Shown piece after piece: positions 1 to 6,849 of a stretch of 20,656 bases of DNA; positions within the stretch are counted from its first letter, which is position 1, and every line of letters starts with the position of its first letter. Source of the stretch: a bacterium (GTDB taxonomy: Bacteria > JAMCPX01); NCBI GenBank assembly GCA_021789095.1, contig JAJYJX010000017.1, positions 1 through 20,656 of the forward strand, given 5' to 3'. The notes under the pieces are model-generated. The model did no database searches. It was given only the letters and a program-made list of their open reading frames with translations, and was not told the DNA's origin. The translations under genes were made by a program, and so were the position numbers.

Positions 1-64
1 TAAGTTTTTTGTTATAAAGGATGTTAAAGTCCTCTGTAAGTTTATATGCAGTCACCTTTCGCAT
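1..64 (-). CDS. 5' end of a leftward gene, cut by the window edge
   Basis: Reading leftward from an ATG at 64-62, 21 codons are open to the edge, beginning MRKVTAYKLTEDFNILYN. The composition is protein-like, but this is too short to assign a family. There is no clear Shine-Dalgarno sequence. The gene would be divergent from the nicotinamidase gene, sharing a spacer of about 115 bases that holds repeat copy R1-A. It could be a chance ORF; the sequence to the left decides. Confidence 0.35.
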   Translation of the reverse strand, partial: MRKVTAYKLTEDFNILYNKKL

Positions 65-110
65 TGTTTTACTGATATTCGAAGAATACCTTTGTTTGAC
101 GCAGGGTTAT

Positions 111-155
111 CGTTCATTACTCAAACTTCCTTATTTTGAAAACGCATTTTTCGGG
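111..155 (+). repeat. R1-A, partial copy of the AT-rich palindromic repeat
   Basis: This stretch matches the right half of the R1 family seen at 5530-5591, 16516-16566 and 20320-20388. It shares the TCATT loop, the arm CTCAAACTTCCTTATTTT and the end GCATTTTTCGGG. The left arm is not recognisable, so the hairpin is lost. It lies directly upstream of the hydrolase gene and contributes the TTGAAA hexamer of its probable promoter. Confidence 0.7.
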
Positions 156-163
156 ATTATAAT
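136..163 (+). promoter_or_regulatory. Probable sigma-70-type promoter of the nicotinamidase gene
   Basis: TTGAAA (136-141) is followed after 16 bases by a consensus TATAAT (158-163). Transcription would begin near 170, downstream of the ATG at 164, which favours the ATG at 182 as the true start. The -35 lies inside repeat R1-A. Confidence 0.55.
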
Positions 164-181
164 ATGCAAAAAGAGGACATA

Positions 182-763
182 ATGAGATTGATGCTGTCAA
201 AATATGATGCGCTTATAGTCGTTGATGTGCAAAAGGACTTCTGCCCGGGCGGGTCTCTTGCTGTTTCGGAAGGGGACAGGGTTGTACCGGTTTTAAACCG
301 TTATATAGAAAAGTTCGGTTTAAACACCCTTCCTGTTTTTGCAACAAGAGACTGGCATCCGGAAAATCATATCTCGTTCAAGGCGTACGGCGGTATATGG
401 CCCCCGCACTGCGTAAAAGAAACGGATGGAGCTAAGTTCCATCCGGGACTGAGACTTCCTGACTCAGCAGGCATAATATCAAAGGCAACAACACCGAGAA
501 AAGAGGCTTATTCGGGATTCCAGGGAACAAAGCTGAAATCCATGCTCCAAAGGCTGAGAATCAAAAGGTTATTTATCGGAGGTCTTGCTACAGACTACTG
601 CGTAAAGAATACGGTGCTCGATGCACTCAGGGCAGGGTTTACCACTTTTCTTCTGATGGATGCATCACGAGGCGTCGATGTTAATCCTGGGGACAGTGAA
701 AAAGCCATTGAACAGATGCTCTCCACAGGTGCATCAGGCATAACGATCGACGAGATTATTTAA
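182..763 (+). CDS. pncA: Nicotinamidase/isochorismatase-family cysteine hydrolase (PncA-like)
   Basis: Predicted cytosolic nicotinamidase, deaminating nicotinamide to nicotinate for NAD salvage. Numbered from the ATG at 182 (193 aa), the family's catalytic triad is visible: Asp15 in VVDVQKDF, Lys101 in ISKATTP and Cys140 in GLATDYCVKNT. The metal ligands fit Asp57 and His59 in TRDWHPENH and His76 in PPHCV. The FCPGGSLAV motif is also typical of nicotinamidases rather than isochorismatases. Length matches the family. I chose the ATG at 182 because AGAGGA (172-177) precedes it and the TATAAT at 158-163 would start transcription after the alternative ATG at 164; that longer form would add six residues. 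The gene stands alone, with no NAD-salvage partner visible. Nicotinamidase is the most likely role, but a related amidase is possible. Confidence 0.88.
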   Translation: MRLMLSKYDALIVVDVQKDFCPGGSLAVSEGDRVVPVLNRYIEKFGLNTLPVFATRDWHPENHISFKAYGGIWPPHCVKETDGAKFHPGLRLPDSAGIISKATTPRKEAYSGFQGTKLKSMLQRLRIKRLFIGGLATDYCVKNTVLDALRAGFTTFLLMDASRGVDVNPGDSEKAIEQMLSTGASGITIDEII

Positions 764-840
764 GATTTAACTTGTAATTCTCTGCTGTCTTGTCACAGGG
801 TAGTTCATTAAATATAGAAATAAAATTGCCAGGAACTGCA

Positions 841-862
841 GGGGCACGCCGCAGCGTGCCCC
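841..862. repeat. GC-rich perfect hairpin (REP-like palindrome)
   Basis: GGGGCACGC (841-849) and GCGTGCCCC (854-862) form a perfect 9-bp stem with a 4-base loop, inside an otherwise AT-rich spacer. It has no following T run. Short GC-rich palindromes of this form are commonly dispersed between bacterial genes. It is the only copy in the window. Confidence 0.6.
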
Positions 863-865
863 TAC

Positions 866-894
866 TTGTAGATTTATATTTACCTGCCTATAAT
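866..894 (+). promoter_or_regulatory. Probable promoter of the B12-binding-like radical SAM gene
   Basis: TTGTAG (866-871) is followed after 17 bases by a consensus TATAAT (889-894). Only 11 bases separate the -10 from the ATG at 906, and no Shine-Dalgarno sequence is present, so the transcript would be almost leaderless. Confidence 0.55.
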
Positions 895-905
895 AAACAA
901 CATCT

Positions 906-2570
906 ATGAAACCGGTACATCATGAATCGGGTGCGATAAAAAAGGAATGGGGCGGAAAGCTGCCCGTGCTGCTCGTCTACCCTGATACCTACAGGGCAGG
1001 CATGAGCAACCTTGCCCTCCATACGCTTTACAGGATATTGAACGGCATGAACACTGTAGTTTGCGAGAGGTGTTTCTGGCATAAGGGGCATGCGGGCAGA
1101 CCCGTATCAATAGAAAGTAACAGGCAGGCAAGCGATTTTTCCCTTGTCGCCTTTTCGATCTCTTTTGAAACGGACTATATCAATGTAGCAGACTTTCTTT
1201 CGTCCTGCGGTATAGGACTTTATGCATCCGGGCGCACCCGCGGATCCTTGATAATGGCCGGCGGTATTGCCGTGACCCTCAATCCCGAGCCCGTTGCCGA
1301 TTTTATGGATGCATGCGTCATAGGAGAGGCCGAGGGTCTTGTGCAGGATATTATGCATGTCATTCAGGAAGGTATGGGCGCAGGTAAGAGCAGACGGTTC
1401 ATCCTTAACAGGCTCGATCGTCTGGACGGGGTATACGTGCCGTCGTTTTACAATGTTAAATACGGTCCAGACGGAAGGATCAGAGAGATAAGCCATAAAT
1501 ATAAGAAGGGGAAGAAGGTAAGGCGCCATACTGCAGATTCTTTAAGTCTTGTATCATCAACTGTGATCTATACGGATGATACGGCGTTTTCCGGCATGCA
1601 CCTGCAAGAAGTTTCAAGAGGATGCAGTTACCGGTGCAGGTTCTGTATCTCCGGATACGCCTACCTGCCTCCAAGGCACAGGCAGATTAATGATTTGAAG
1701 GAGGATCTGCATTACTTGCCTCCCGGGGTAAAGAAAGTGGGCGTTGTCAGTCCGATGGTTACGGATTATCCGTATCTAAAGGAACTGCTTGATTATATTC
1801 ACTCGCTTGGTCTTAAGGCAACCCTGTCATCAATGCGAGCCGGCAGTCTCGCCTTACTTGATATGAACAGTATAGAGATGTCAACAGACCAGTTTTCCGC
1901 TGCAATAGCACCTGAGGCCGGCACATACAGGCTCAGGAGGATCCTGAACAAGCAATTGACGGATGAGCAGATACTTCAGGCGGTTGAATTCCTTAACGAA
2001 CATAATATTCATACGTTAAAGCTATACTTCTTGATAGGGATACCGGGTGAAACAGATGACGATGTCGCCGCTATTCCTGATCTGTCATTAAAGATCAAGA
2101 AGCAGTTTAGATCCGGAAGGGGCAGGGTGCATATAAGTATTAATCCGCTCATACCAAAGCCGTTTACACCGTTCCAGTGGATCAGGGTAATAAACCCGAC
2201 AGATGCAAGGCACAGGCTGGATATAATAATGGGGAAATTAAAAGGCGCAGGCATAAATGTTGAATGGGAGAAGCACTACATGCTTCAGGCCGTTCTTTCA
2301 AGGGGTGACAGACGACTTTCTGATTTTCTTGTATATATGTCAAAAACGGATAAATCCATGAGCCGGGCCATACATGACAGCGGCATTGATATTATACACT
2401 ATGGATTCAGGGAGCGCGGTCAGGATGAAGTATTGCCGTGGGATTTTATAGATTATGGTTTTAAAAAATCTTTTCTTTTCAAGGAGTATAAACTCGGCAT
2501 GAAGGGTATTATAACCCCGGCGTGCAGGCCCGATACATGCACCATGTGTGGAATATGCATCAAAAAGTAA
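906..2570 (+). CDS. Radical SAM protein with N-terminal B12-binding-like domain and C-terminal Cys cluster
   Basis: 554 aa, function unknown. Residues about 18-150 resemble the cobalamin-binding-like Rossmann domain of B12-binding radical SAM proteins (VLLVYPDTYRAGMSNLAL near the start; MAGGIAVTLNPEPVADFMD, then IGEAEG). The radical SAM CX3CX2C cluster motif is C240, C244 and C247 in EVSRGCSYRCRFC, followed by a TIM-barrel-like region with the TLKLYFLIGIPGETDDD strand. The last 15 residues carry C540, C545, C548 and C551, a CX4CX2CX2C arrangement that could hold a second iron-sulfur cluster. Cobalamin binding is not assured, since no DxHxxG motif is evident. The ATG at 906 is needed to keep the conserved N-terminus; it has no Shine-Dalgarno sequence but a promoter lies just upstream. 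The substrate cannot be told from the sequence or its neighbours. Confidence 0.85.
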   Translation: MKPVHHESGAIKKEWGGKLPVLLVYPDTYRAGMSNLALHTLYRILNGMNTVVCERCFWHKGHAGRPVSIESNRQASDFSLVAFSISFETDYINVADFLSSCGIGLYASGRTRGSLIMAGGIAVTLNPEPVADFMDACVIGEAEGLVQDIMHVIQEGMGAGKSRRFILNRLDRLDGVYVPSFYNVKYGPDGRIREISHKYKKGKKVRRHTADSLSLVSSTVIYTDDTAFSGMHLQEVSRGCSYRCRFCISGYAYLPPRHRQINDLKEDLHYLPPGVKKVGVVSPMVTDYPYLKELLDYIHSLGLKATLSSMRAGSLALLDMNSIEMSTDQFSAAIAPEAGTYRLRRILNKQLTDEQILQAVEFLNEHNIHTLKLYFLIGIPGETDDDVAAIPDLSLKIKKQFRSGRGRVHISINPLIPKPFTPFQWIRVINPTDARHRLDIIMGKLKGAGINVEWEKHYMLQAVLSRGDRRLSDFLVYMSKTDKSMSRAIHDSGIDIIHYGFRERGQDEVLPWDFIDYGFKKSFLFKEYKLGMKGIITPACRPDTCTMCGICIKK

Positions 2571-2622
2571 CACCCCCGATTTGAGTTGTGTAAAAATGTA
2601 AAATCTGATAATTCCACAAGTG

Positions 2623-5034
2623 ATGAAAATGCAACACGTAAGGAAAGCAAAGAACCGCAAGTCAAAAAGATCAATTAGACCGCATAATAAATCAGCAGTG
2701 CCTGACAGACCTCGGCGTACTGCCCGGGGAACAAAAGGATTCCTGGATTTGACGGATGACCTGTTTAAGGTGCTTACAGAGTCTTTGCAGGTCGGTGTTT
2801 ATATTGTTCAGGAAGAGGTTATAAAATACGTAAATCCTGCGGCATTAAAGCTATTCGGTTATTCTGCTGAAGAAGTAATCGGCAGAATGGGTGTGAAAGA
2901 CTTTGTAGTGCCTGAAGAGGCAGAGCTTGCAGCAAGGAACATACAGAGGCGCATGTCCGGTGAGGTACAATTATACCCTAACGTATATAGGGCAATGACA
3001 AAAGACAAAAGAATTATTTATTTTGAGACATCCGGTTCCCGTACTATATACAAAGGCAAACCGGCAGTCTTTGGCAGTGTAATGGATATTACCGAACGTA
3101 AAAAAGCAGAGCAGCAGCTTGTTGAATCGGAAGAAAAGTTCAGGACACTTGCAGAGGCATCCGTTGTAGGCGTTTATATTTTTCAGGACTGGATATATAA
3201 ATATGTAAATCCTAAGGCCGCTGAAATAATGGGTTATTCCGTTGAAGAGACGGCAGGAAAGTTGAGCCCGAAGGATATAGTCGTACCGGAAGATATGCCG
3301 TTTTTGGAAGTTGAGATACAAAAACGTCTTTCCGGTGAAGTACCATCAATGCATTATGAAGTGAGAGCCATCAGGAAGGATAAAAAAATCATTCATTGCG
3401 AGGTATATGATTCAAGAATAATATATCAGGGAAGAACGGCAATTATGGGAAGTTTTGCAGATATTACGGGAAGAAAAGAGGCAGAAGAAAAGCTCAGGGA
3501 ATCGGAAGAAAAATTCAAGATTCTTGCAGAAGCATCACTGATCGGTGTTTACCTCATACAGGACAAGGTATTTCGATATATAAACCCTGTATTCGCAAAA
3601 ATGAGTGGTTACACTAGAGAAGAAGTGATTGATAAAATGAGTCCGGAGGATGTTGTTTTTCCCGGGGATGAACCGCTTATAAAAGACAGCCGGAGAAGGC
3701 TTTTATCAGGAGAAGCGGAATCAACCAACTACAAGTTCAGGTTGATAAAGAAGAACAAAGAGGTTATCGATGTTGAGGTTTACAGCTCATTTTTAATGTA
3801 TAAAGGCAAGCCGGCAATTGTGGGTAGCATGCTGGATATAACGGATCGCAACAGGGCGGTCAAGGAAAAAGAGGACATGCAGGCTAAGCTTTTCCAATTG
3901 CAGAAGATGGAAGCTCTCGGACTCCTGGCAGGCGGTGTTGCGCATGATCTTAACAGCCTGTTGACCGTAATCCAGGGATATGCAGAACTCGGATTAATGA
4001 GAAAAGAAATTGACAAAACAATACCCCTTAATATGGAAGAGATTGTCAATGCCGCCGCAAAAGGTACTGCTATTACCCAGCAGTTGCTTATGTTCGGCCG
4101 TAAGCATCCAATGCAGCCTATACCTCTTAATATTAATACAATTATTAATGATTTTCAGGATATGTTTAGCCGGTTAATAGGAGACAATATCAAGATTAAA
4201 ACAGATCTTGAACAAGGGCTATGGACGGTTGTTGCCGATAAAGTAAGTATTGAACGGATAATAATGAACCTTGTGGTTAATGCCAGAGACGCAATACTGA
4301 AAGAAGGTACAATAACTTTAGAAACCAGGAACATAGACCTCGATCAAATAAAAAATATAAATTTCCCGGAAGTACATTCAGGCAGTTTTATATGCCTTAC
4401 GGTTACTGATACCGGTACCGGTATGGACGATGAAACCGTTCAACATATGTTTGAACCATTTTTTACCACAAAGGAAAAGGGAACAGGGCTTGGGTTATCC
4501 GTTGTACACGGGATTATTAAACAGCATGGCGGCTGGATGAGTGTACACAGCAAACCGGGTTATGGTACAATATTTAAGTCGTATCTTCCTGCCGTTCCAA
4601 CAAAGCATGAGGAGGCAGCTGAAGAAGCTATATCTTTAAAGGAACTCGCAGGTAATGGAGAGCGGCTGCTTGTTGTTGAGGATGAAGCATTGATAATGGA
4701 CTTTATAGGTATTGCACTTGGTGAAAACGGGTATAAGGTTTTCCCTGCAGCAAATGCAGAAGATGCAATAAAGCTTTTTAAACAGGAATACGGGAAGTTC
4801 GATCTTGTTTTCAGCGATGTTATGCTGCCGGGCAAAAGCGGAATAGAACTTGTTGAGTACCTTGTATCGGAAAAACCGGACCTTAAATTCATCCTTACGA
4901 GCGGGTATATTCGTTATGAATCAAATTGGTCTTTTATACAGGAACGCAGCTATCCGTTTATACAGAAGCCATATGCTTTGCAGGTACTGTTAAAAACTAT
5001 CAAGGATGTCCTTTCAGATAAAAAAGAGCATTAA
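2623..5034 (+). CDS. Soluble hybrid sensor histidine kinase (PAS-PAS-PAS-HisKA-HATPase-REC)
   Basis: About 803 aa with no membrane segment, so a cytosolic sensor. A basic N-terminus precedes three PAS domains (about 43-160, 168-285 and 293-410) of very similar sequence, each with a GVYI-Q, Y-NP and GY-EE pattern and ending DITxR. The H-box GGVAHDLNSLLT puts the phospho-accepting His at 441. The N-box NLVVNARDA (near 548), DTGTGMD and FEPFFTTKEKGTGLGLS complete the ATP-binding domain. A C-terminal receiver has VVEDEA, acceptor Asp732 in FSDVMLPGKSG and Lys782 in QKPY. No DNA-binding output or separate regulator is nearby, so downstream partners are unknown. A GTG at 2620 and an ATG at 2629 are alternative starts; none has a Shine-Dalgarno sequence. 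The gene converges on the ferredoxin gene with 7 bases between stop codons. Confidence 0.9.
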   Translation: MKMQHVRKAKNRKSKRSIRPHNKSAVPDRPRRTARGTKGFLDLTDDLFKVLTESLQVGVYIVQEEVIKYVNPAALKLFGYSAEEVIGRMGVKDFVVPEEAELAARNIQRRMSGEVQLYPNVYRAMTKDKRIIYFETSGSRTIYKGKPAVFGSVMDITERKKAEQQLVESEEKFRTLAEASVVGVYIFQDWIYKYVNPKAAEIMGYSVEETAGKLSPKDIVVPEDMPFLEVEIQKRLSGEVPSMHYEVRAIRKDKKIIHCEVYDSRIIYQGRTAIMGSFADITGRKEAEEKLRESEEKFKILAEASLIGVYLIQDKVFRYINPVFAKMSGYTREEVIDKMSPEDVVFPGDEPLIKDSRRRLLSGEAESTNYKFRLIKKNKEVIDVEVYSSFLMYKGKPAIVGSMLDITDRNRAVKEKEDMQAKLFQLQKMEALGLLAGGVAHDLNSLLTVIQGYAELGLMRKEIDKTIPLNMEEIVNAAAKGTAITQQLLMFGRKHPMQPIPLNINTIINDFQDMFSRLIGDNIKIKTDLEQGLWTVVADKVSIERIIMNLVVNARDAILKEGTITLETRNIDLDQIKNINFPEVHSGSFICLTVTDTGTGMDDETVQHMFEPFFTTKEKGTGLGLSVVHGIIKQHGGWMSVHSKPGYGTIFKSYLPAVPTKHEEAAEEAISLKELAGNGERLLVVEDEALIMDFIGIALGENGYKVFPAANAEDAIKLFKQEYGKFDLVFSDVMLPGKSGIELVEYLVSEKPDLKFILTSGYIRYESNWSFIQERSYPFIQKPYALQVLLKTIKDVLSDKKEH

Positions 5035-5041
5035 ATATCCA

Positions 5042-5374
5042 TTATCGTTTTTCAAATGCCTTTTCCGGCAGCAATAATCTTTTTACAACCCTGTTGTTTA
5101 CAATGTGCTCATTTATGATCTCTTCAATGTCACTCATCTTGATCCCGCAATACCATACATCTTCAGGGTATATTACCATGTTAGGTCCGTACCGGCATGG
5201 TCCAAGGCAGCTTGTGGTATTGACCTTTATTTTTCCGCGCAGTCCGCAGGATTCAAGCTCGTCCTTGAATTTTTTAGCAATTCCTGTGCTGCCCTTGTCA
5301 GCACAGCATCCCTTGGGATCTTCAGGCGGTCTGCGGTTTACACAAATAAAAATATGTTTTTCAGGTTTTCGCAT
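5042..5374 (-). CDS. Thioredoxin-like [2Fe-2S] ferredoxin
   Basis: A 110-aa protein of the thioredoxin-fold [2Fe-2S] ferredoxin family (the fold of Aquifex Fd and of the NuoE C-terminal domain), an electron carrier. The four cluster ligands fit C11 (HIFICVNRRPP), C24 (GCCADKGS), C56 and C60 (TSCLGPCRYGP). The segment MVIYPEDVWYCGI is the usual strand after the cluster loop. An extra Cys23 sits beside the second ligand. Length is normal for the family. It is transcribed alone from a good promoter (5385-5413) ending 10 bases before the ATG, and there is no Shine-Dalgarno sequence. No partner hydrogenase or dehydrogenase is in the window, so its redox partner is unknown. Confidence 0.88.
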   Translation of the reverse strand: MRKPEKHIFICVNRRPPEDPKGCCADKGSTGIAKKFKDELESCGLRGKIKVNTTSCLGPCRYGPNMVIYPEDVWYCGIKMSDIEEIINEHIVNNRVVKRLLLPEKAFEKR

Positions 5375-5384
5375 ACTGTATCAT

Positions 5385-5413
5385 TTTATAATCACAAAAA
5401 ATAAATTTATCAA
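5385..5413 (-). promoter_or_regulatory. Probable promoter of the ferredoxin gene
   Basis: On the minus strand, TTGATA (5413-5408), a 17-base spacer, then TATAAA (5390-5385). The ATG at 5374 is 10 bases past the -10, predicting a leaderless or nearly leaderless mRNA. Confidence 0.55.
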
Positions 5414-5475
5414 ATTTATCCGTGTACTTGCGCTCCCCCCGGTTTCTGACAGGGCTCTTAGTTGTCATTGCGGAT

Positions 5476-5491
5476 TGACGCCCTGGCGTCA
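5476..5491. repeat. 16-bp near-perfect palindrome in intergenic DNA
   Basis: TGACGCCCTGGCGTCA has 7-bp arms around a CT centre. It lies in the 222-base spacer between the ferredoxin start and the methyltransferase stop, beside GTCATTGCGG, which resembles common dispersed intergenic repeats. It could equally be an operator; nothing decides. Confidence 0.35.
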
Positions 5492-5529
5492 TAACAAAGC
5501 CGGTTCAATTACACTCTTCCAGTTATACA

Positions 5530-5591
5530 CAAAAAATGCAATAAGGAAGTTTGCTCATTCGCTCAAACTTCCTTCTTATCAAATGCATTGT
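5530..5591 (-). repeat. R1-B, palindromic repeat and likely terminator of the methyltransferase gene
   Basis: This copy has nested inverted repeats: outer AAAAAATGCA (5531-5540) and TGCATTG (5584-5590), inner arms 5540-5553 and 5564-5577 (13 of 14 paired) around a 10-base loop. Read on the minus strand it starts about 6 bases after the methyltransferase stop and its strong stem is followed by ATTGCATTTTTT, so it could act as an intrinsic terminator. It matches R1-D in opposite orientation over nearly its whole length. Confidence 0.75.
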
Positions 5592-5596
5592 TTGAG

Positions 5597-6709
5597 TTAC
5601 AGGATGCTGTTCCTGTAGGTAAATCCAGCGGGTACGGGCAGATGCAGATCGCCTTTGTACTGAAGCAGGACCTTGAATATATCACCCATTGCATCGGGCA
5701 TAATCAGGAACTTCGATGCCGACGTAAGCCTGTAATAATCAACCGGATCGTTTACGGTATTCTTGATCCGTGAAAGCAGGTCATCGTACCCAAGGGAAAA
5801 TATGAAATCCCTCTGTCTTACATAACCGACCGTGCTTAACAAGAGTTCTCTGCCCCATTTCCCAAGACTGGTGAAATCAACATGGCTTGTTATGTCTTTT
5901 TCTCCTGCGAGTTCATAGGGGTTTTTGTCCACAGTATGGCTGTGATAACAGGCAAGTGTCCCATTGCCCCTGTACGGGGAATAATACTCTTCACTGCTAT
6001 AGCCGTAATCTATTGTAAGGATGTATCCATGGTTTAACGCGGCTGTCATCGCTTCAAGGAGGTGCCGCGCCCTGAGGTTGATCTCGGTACGCATGCCCTC
6101 GGAGAGTTTTACGCCGATTGAATCAAGATGGCCCAGAAGTTCGTCCGGCGCAGGCATACGTACCTCTTCGAAACGGCCGTCTTTAAGGGTGACATAAACT
6201 TCGTAAAGCCTGTGATCCATAACAACGATATGAACGGGCAGTGCGTCGAAAAGTTCGTTTGATATTATACAGCCTGTAAACGGCTTAATGTCTGAGAGGG
6301 CCTCATGTATTCCGATCTTATCAGGACGTTCAACGGTCAGGCCTTTTTGCTTTTCCACAATAGCGTACCTCGCGGCGTCATAAACATCTTTATGCCATCT
6401 GGACATTGATTCCATGATATCGTTTGCCATCCTGCCAGTGCCGCCACCGACCTCTACAATATAAAAAGGATCCGGCTGTCCCAGCAGATCGAAAAACTGA
6501 GCAATCTGCCTTGCGAGGATCATGCTCATTACCGACGATGCATATGGCGCCGTGTAATAATCGCCGTGAACGCCGATCCTGTGCCTGCCTGATGTATAAT
6601 AGCCCAATGACGGGTAATACAGACAGAACTCCATAAACTGCTCAAACGTGATCGGCCCCGTCTGGTTTATCGTATCTTTTATAATCTGCTCCAGCCTGTT
6701 AACCGCCAT
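5597..6709 (-). CDS. SAM-dependent methyltransferase of the MidA/NDUFAF7 family
   Basis: 370 aa, class I methyltransferase of the COG1565 (DUF185) family. Mitochondrial members methylate an arginine of a complex I subunit; bacterial roles are poorly known. Visible landmarks are the N-terminal ITFEQFMEFCLYYPSLGYYT, the glycine-rich SAM loop VEVGGGTGRMANDIM (about 88-102), SNELFDALPVH, LTIDYGYSSEEYY and CYHSHTVDKNPYELAGEKDIT, all in family order. Length is typical. AGGA at 6720-6717, seven bases upstream, supports the ATG at 6709. It lies 140 bases downstream of the octahaem cytochrome gene on the same strand, but the palindrome in between makes co-transcription uncertain. No complex I genes are present to suggest the target. 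Confidence 0.88.
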   Translation of the reverse strand: MAVNRLEQIIKDTINQTGPITFEQFMEFCLYYPSLGYYTSGRHRIGVHGDYYTAPYASSVMSMILARQIAQFFDLLGQPDPFYIVEVGGGTGRMANDIMESMSRWHKDVYDAARYAIVEKQKGLTVERPDKIGIHEALSDIKPFTGCIISNELFDALPVHIVVMDHRLYEVYVTLKDGRFEEVRMPAPDELLGHLDSIGVKLSEGMRTEINLRARHLLEAMTAALNHGYILTIDYGYSSEEYYSPYRGNGTLACYHSHTVDKNPYELAGEKDITSHVDFTSLGKWGRELLLSTVGYVRQRDFIFSLGYDDLLSRIKNTVNDPVDYYRLTSASKFLIMPDAMGDIFKVLLQYKGDLHLPVPAGFTYRNSIL

Positions 6710-6798
6710 TTTTCTGTCCTGTTCTGGTTTTTACCAGCCTCATCTTTTTAATAATGTCTGTTGCAATGAAGTCAAGCCAGCACGGATAACGGAACCGG

Positions 6799-6819
6799 AT
6801 TCCGCATCGTGTGCGGAAT
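6799..6819. repeat. Hairpin in the cytochrome-methyltransferase spacer
   Basis: ATTCCGCA (6799-6806) and TGCGGAAT (6812-6819) form a perfect 8-bp stem with a 5-base loop, flanked by two GAACCGGA-like direct repeats (6792-6799 and 6829-6836). This resembles the dispersed 'GGAATGACA' repeats of many bacterial genomes. It may also end or attenuate the cytochrome transcript, though no T run follows. Confidence 0.5.
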
Positions 6820-6849
6820 GACAGGATTGAACCGGACTCCTGTTTTGAA

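Noticed and set aside
841-862. GC-rich palindrome as a terminator of the nicotinamidase gene
   Set aside because: There is no T run after the stem, and it lies 78 bases past the stop; a dispersed palindrome fits better.
5094-5618. Rightward 174-codon ORF across the ferredoxin gene
   Set aside because: It is antisense to a gene with intact cluster ligands, runs through repeats, and has no family resemblance or ribosome-binding site.
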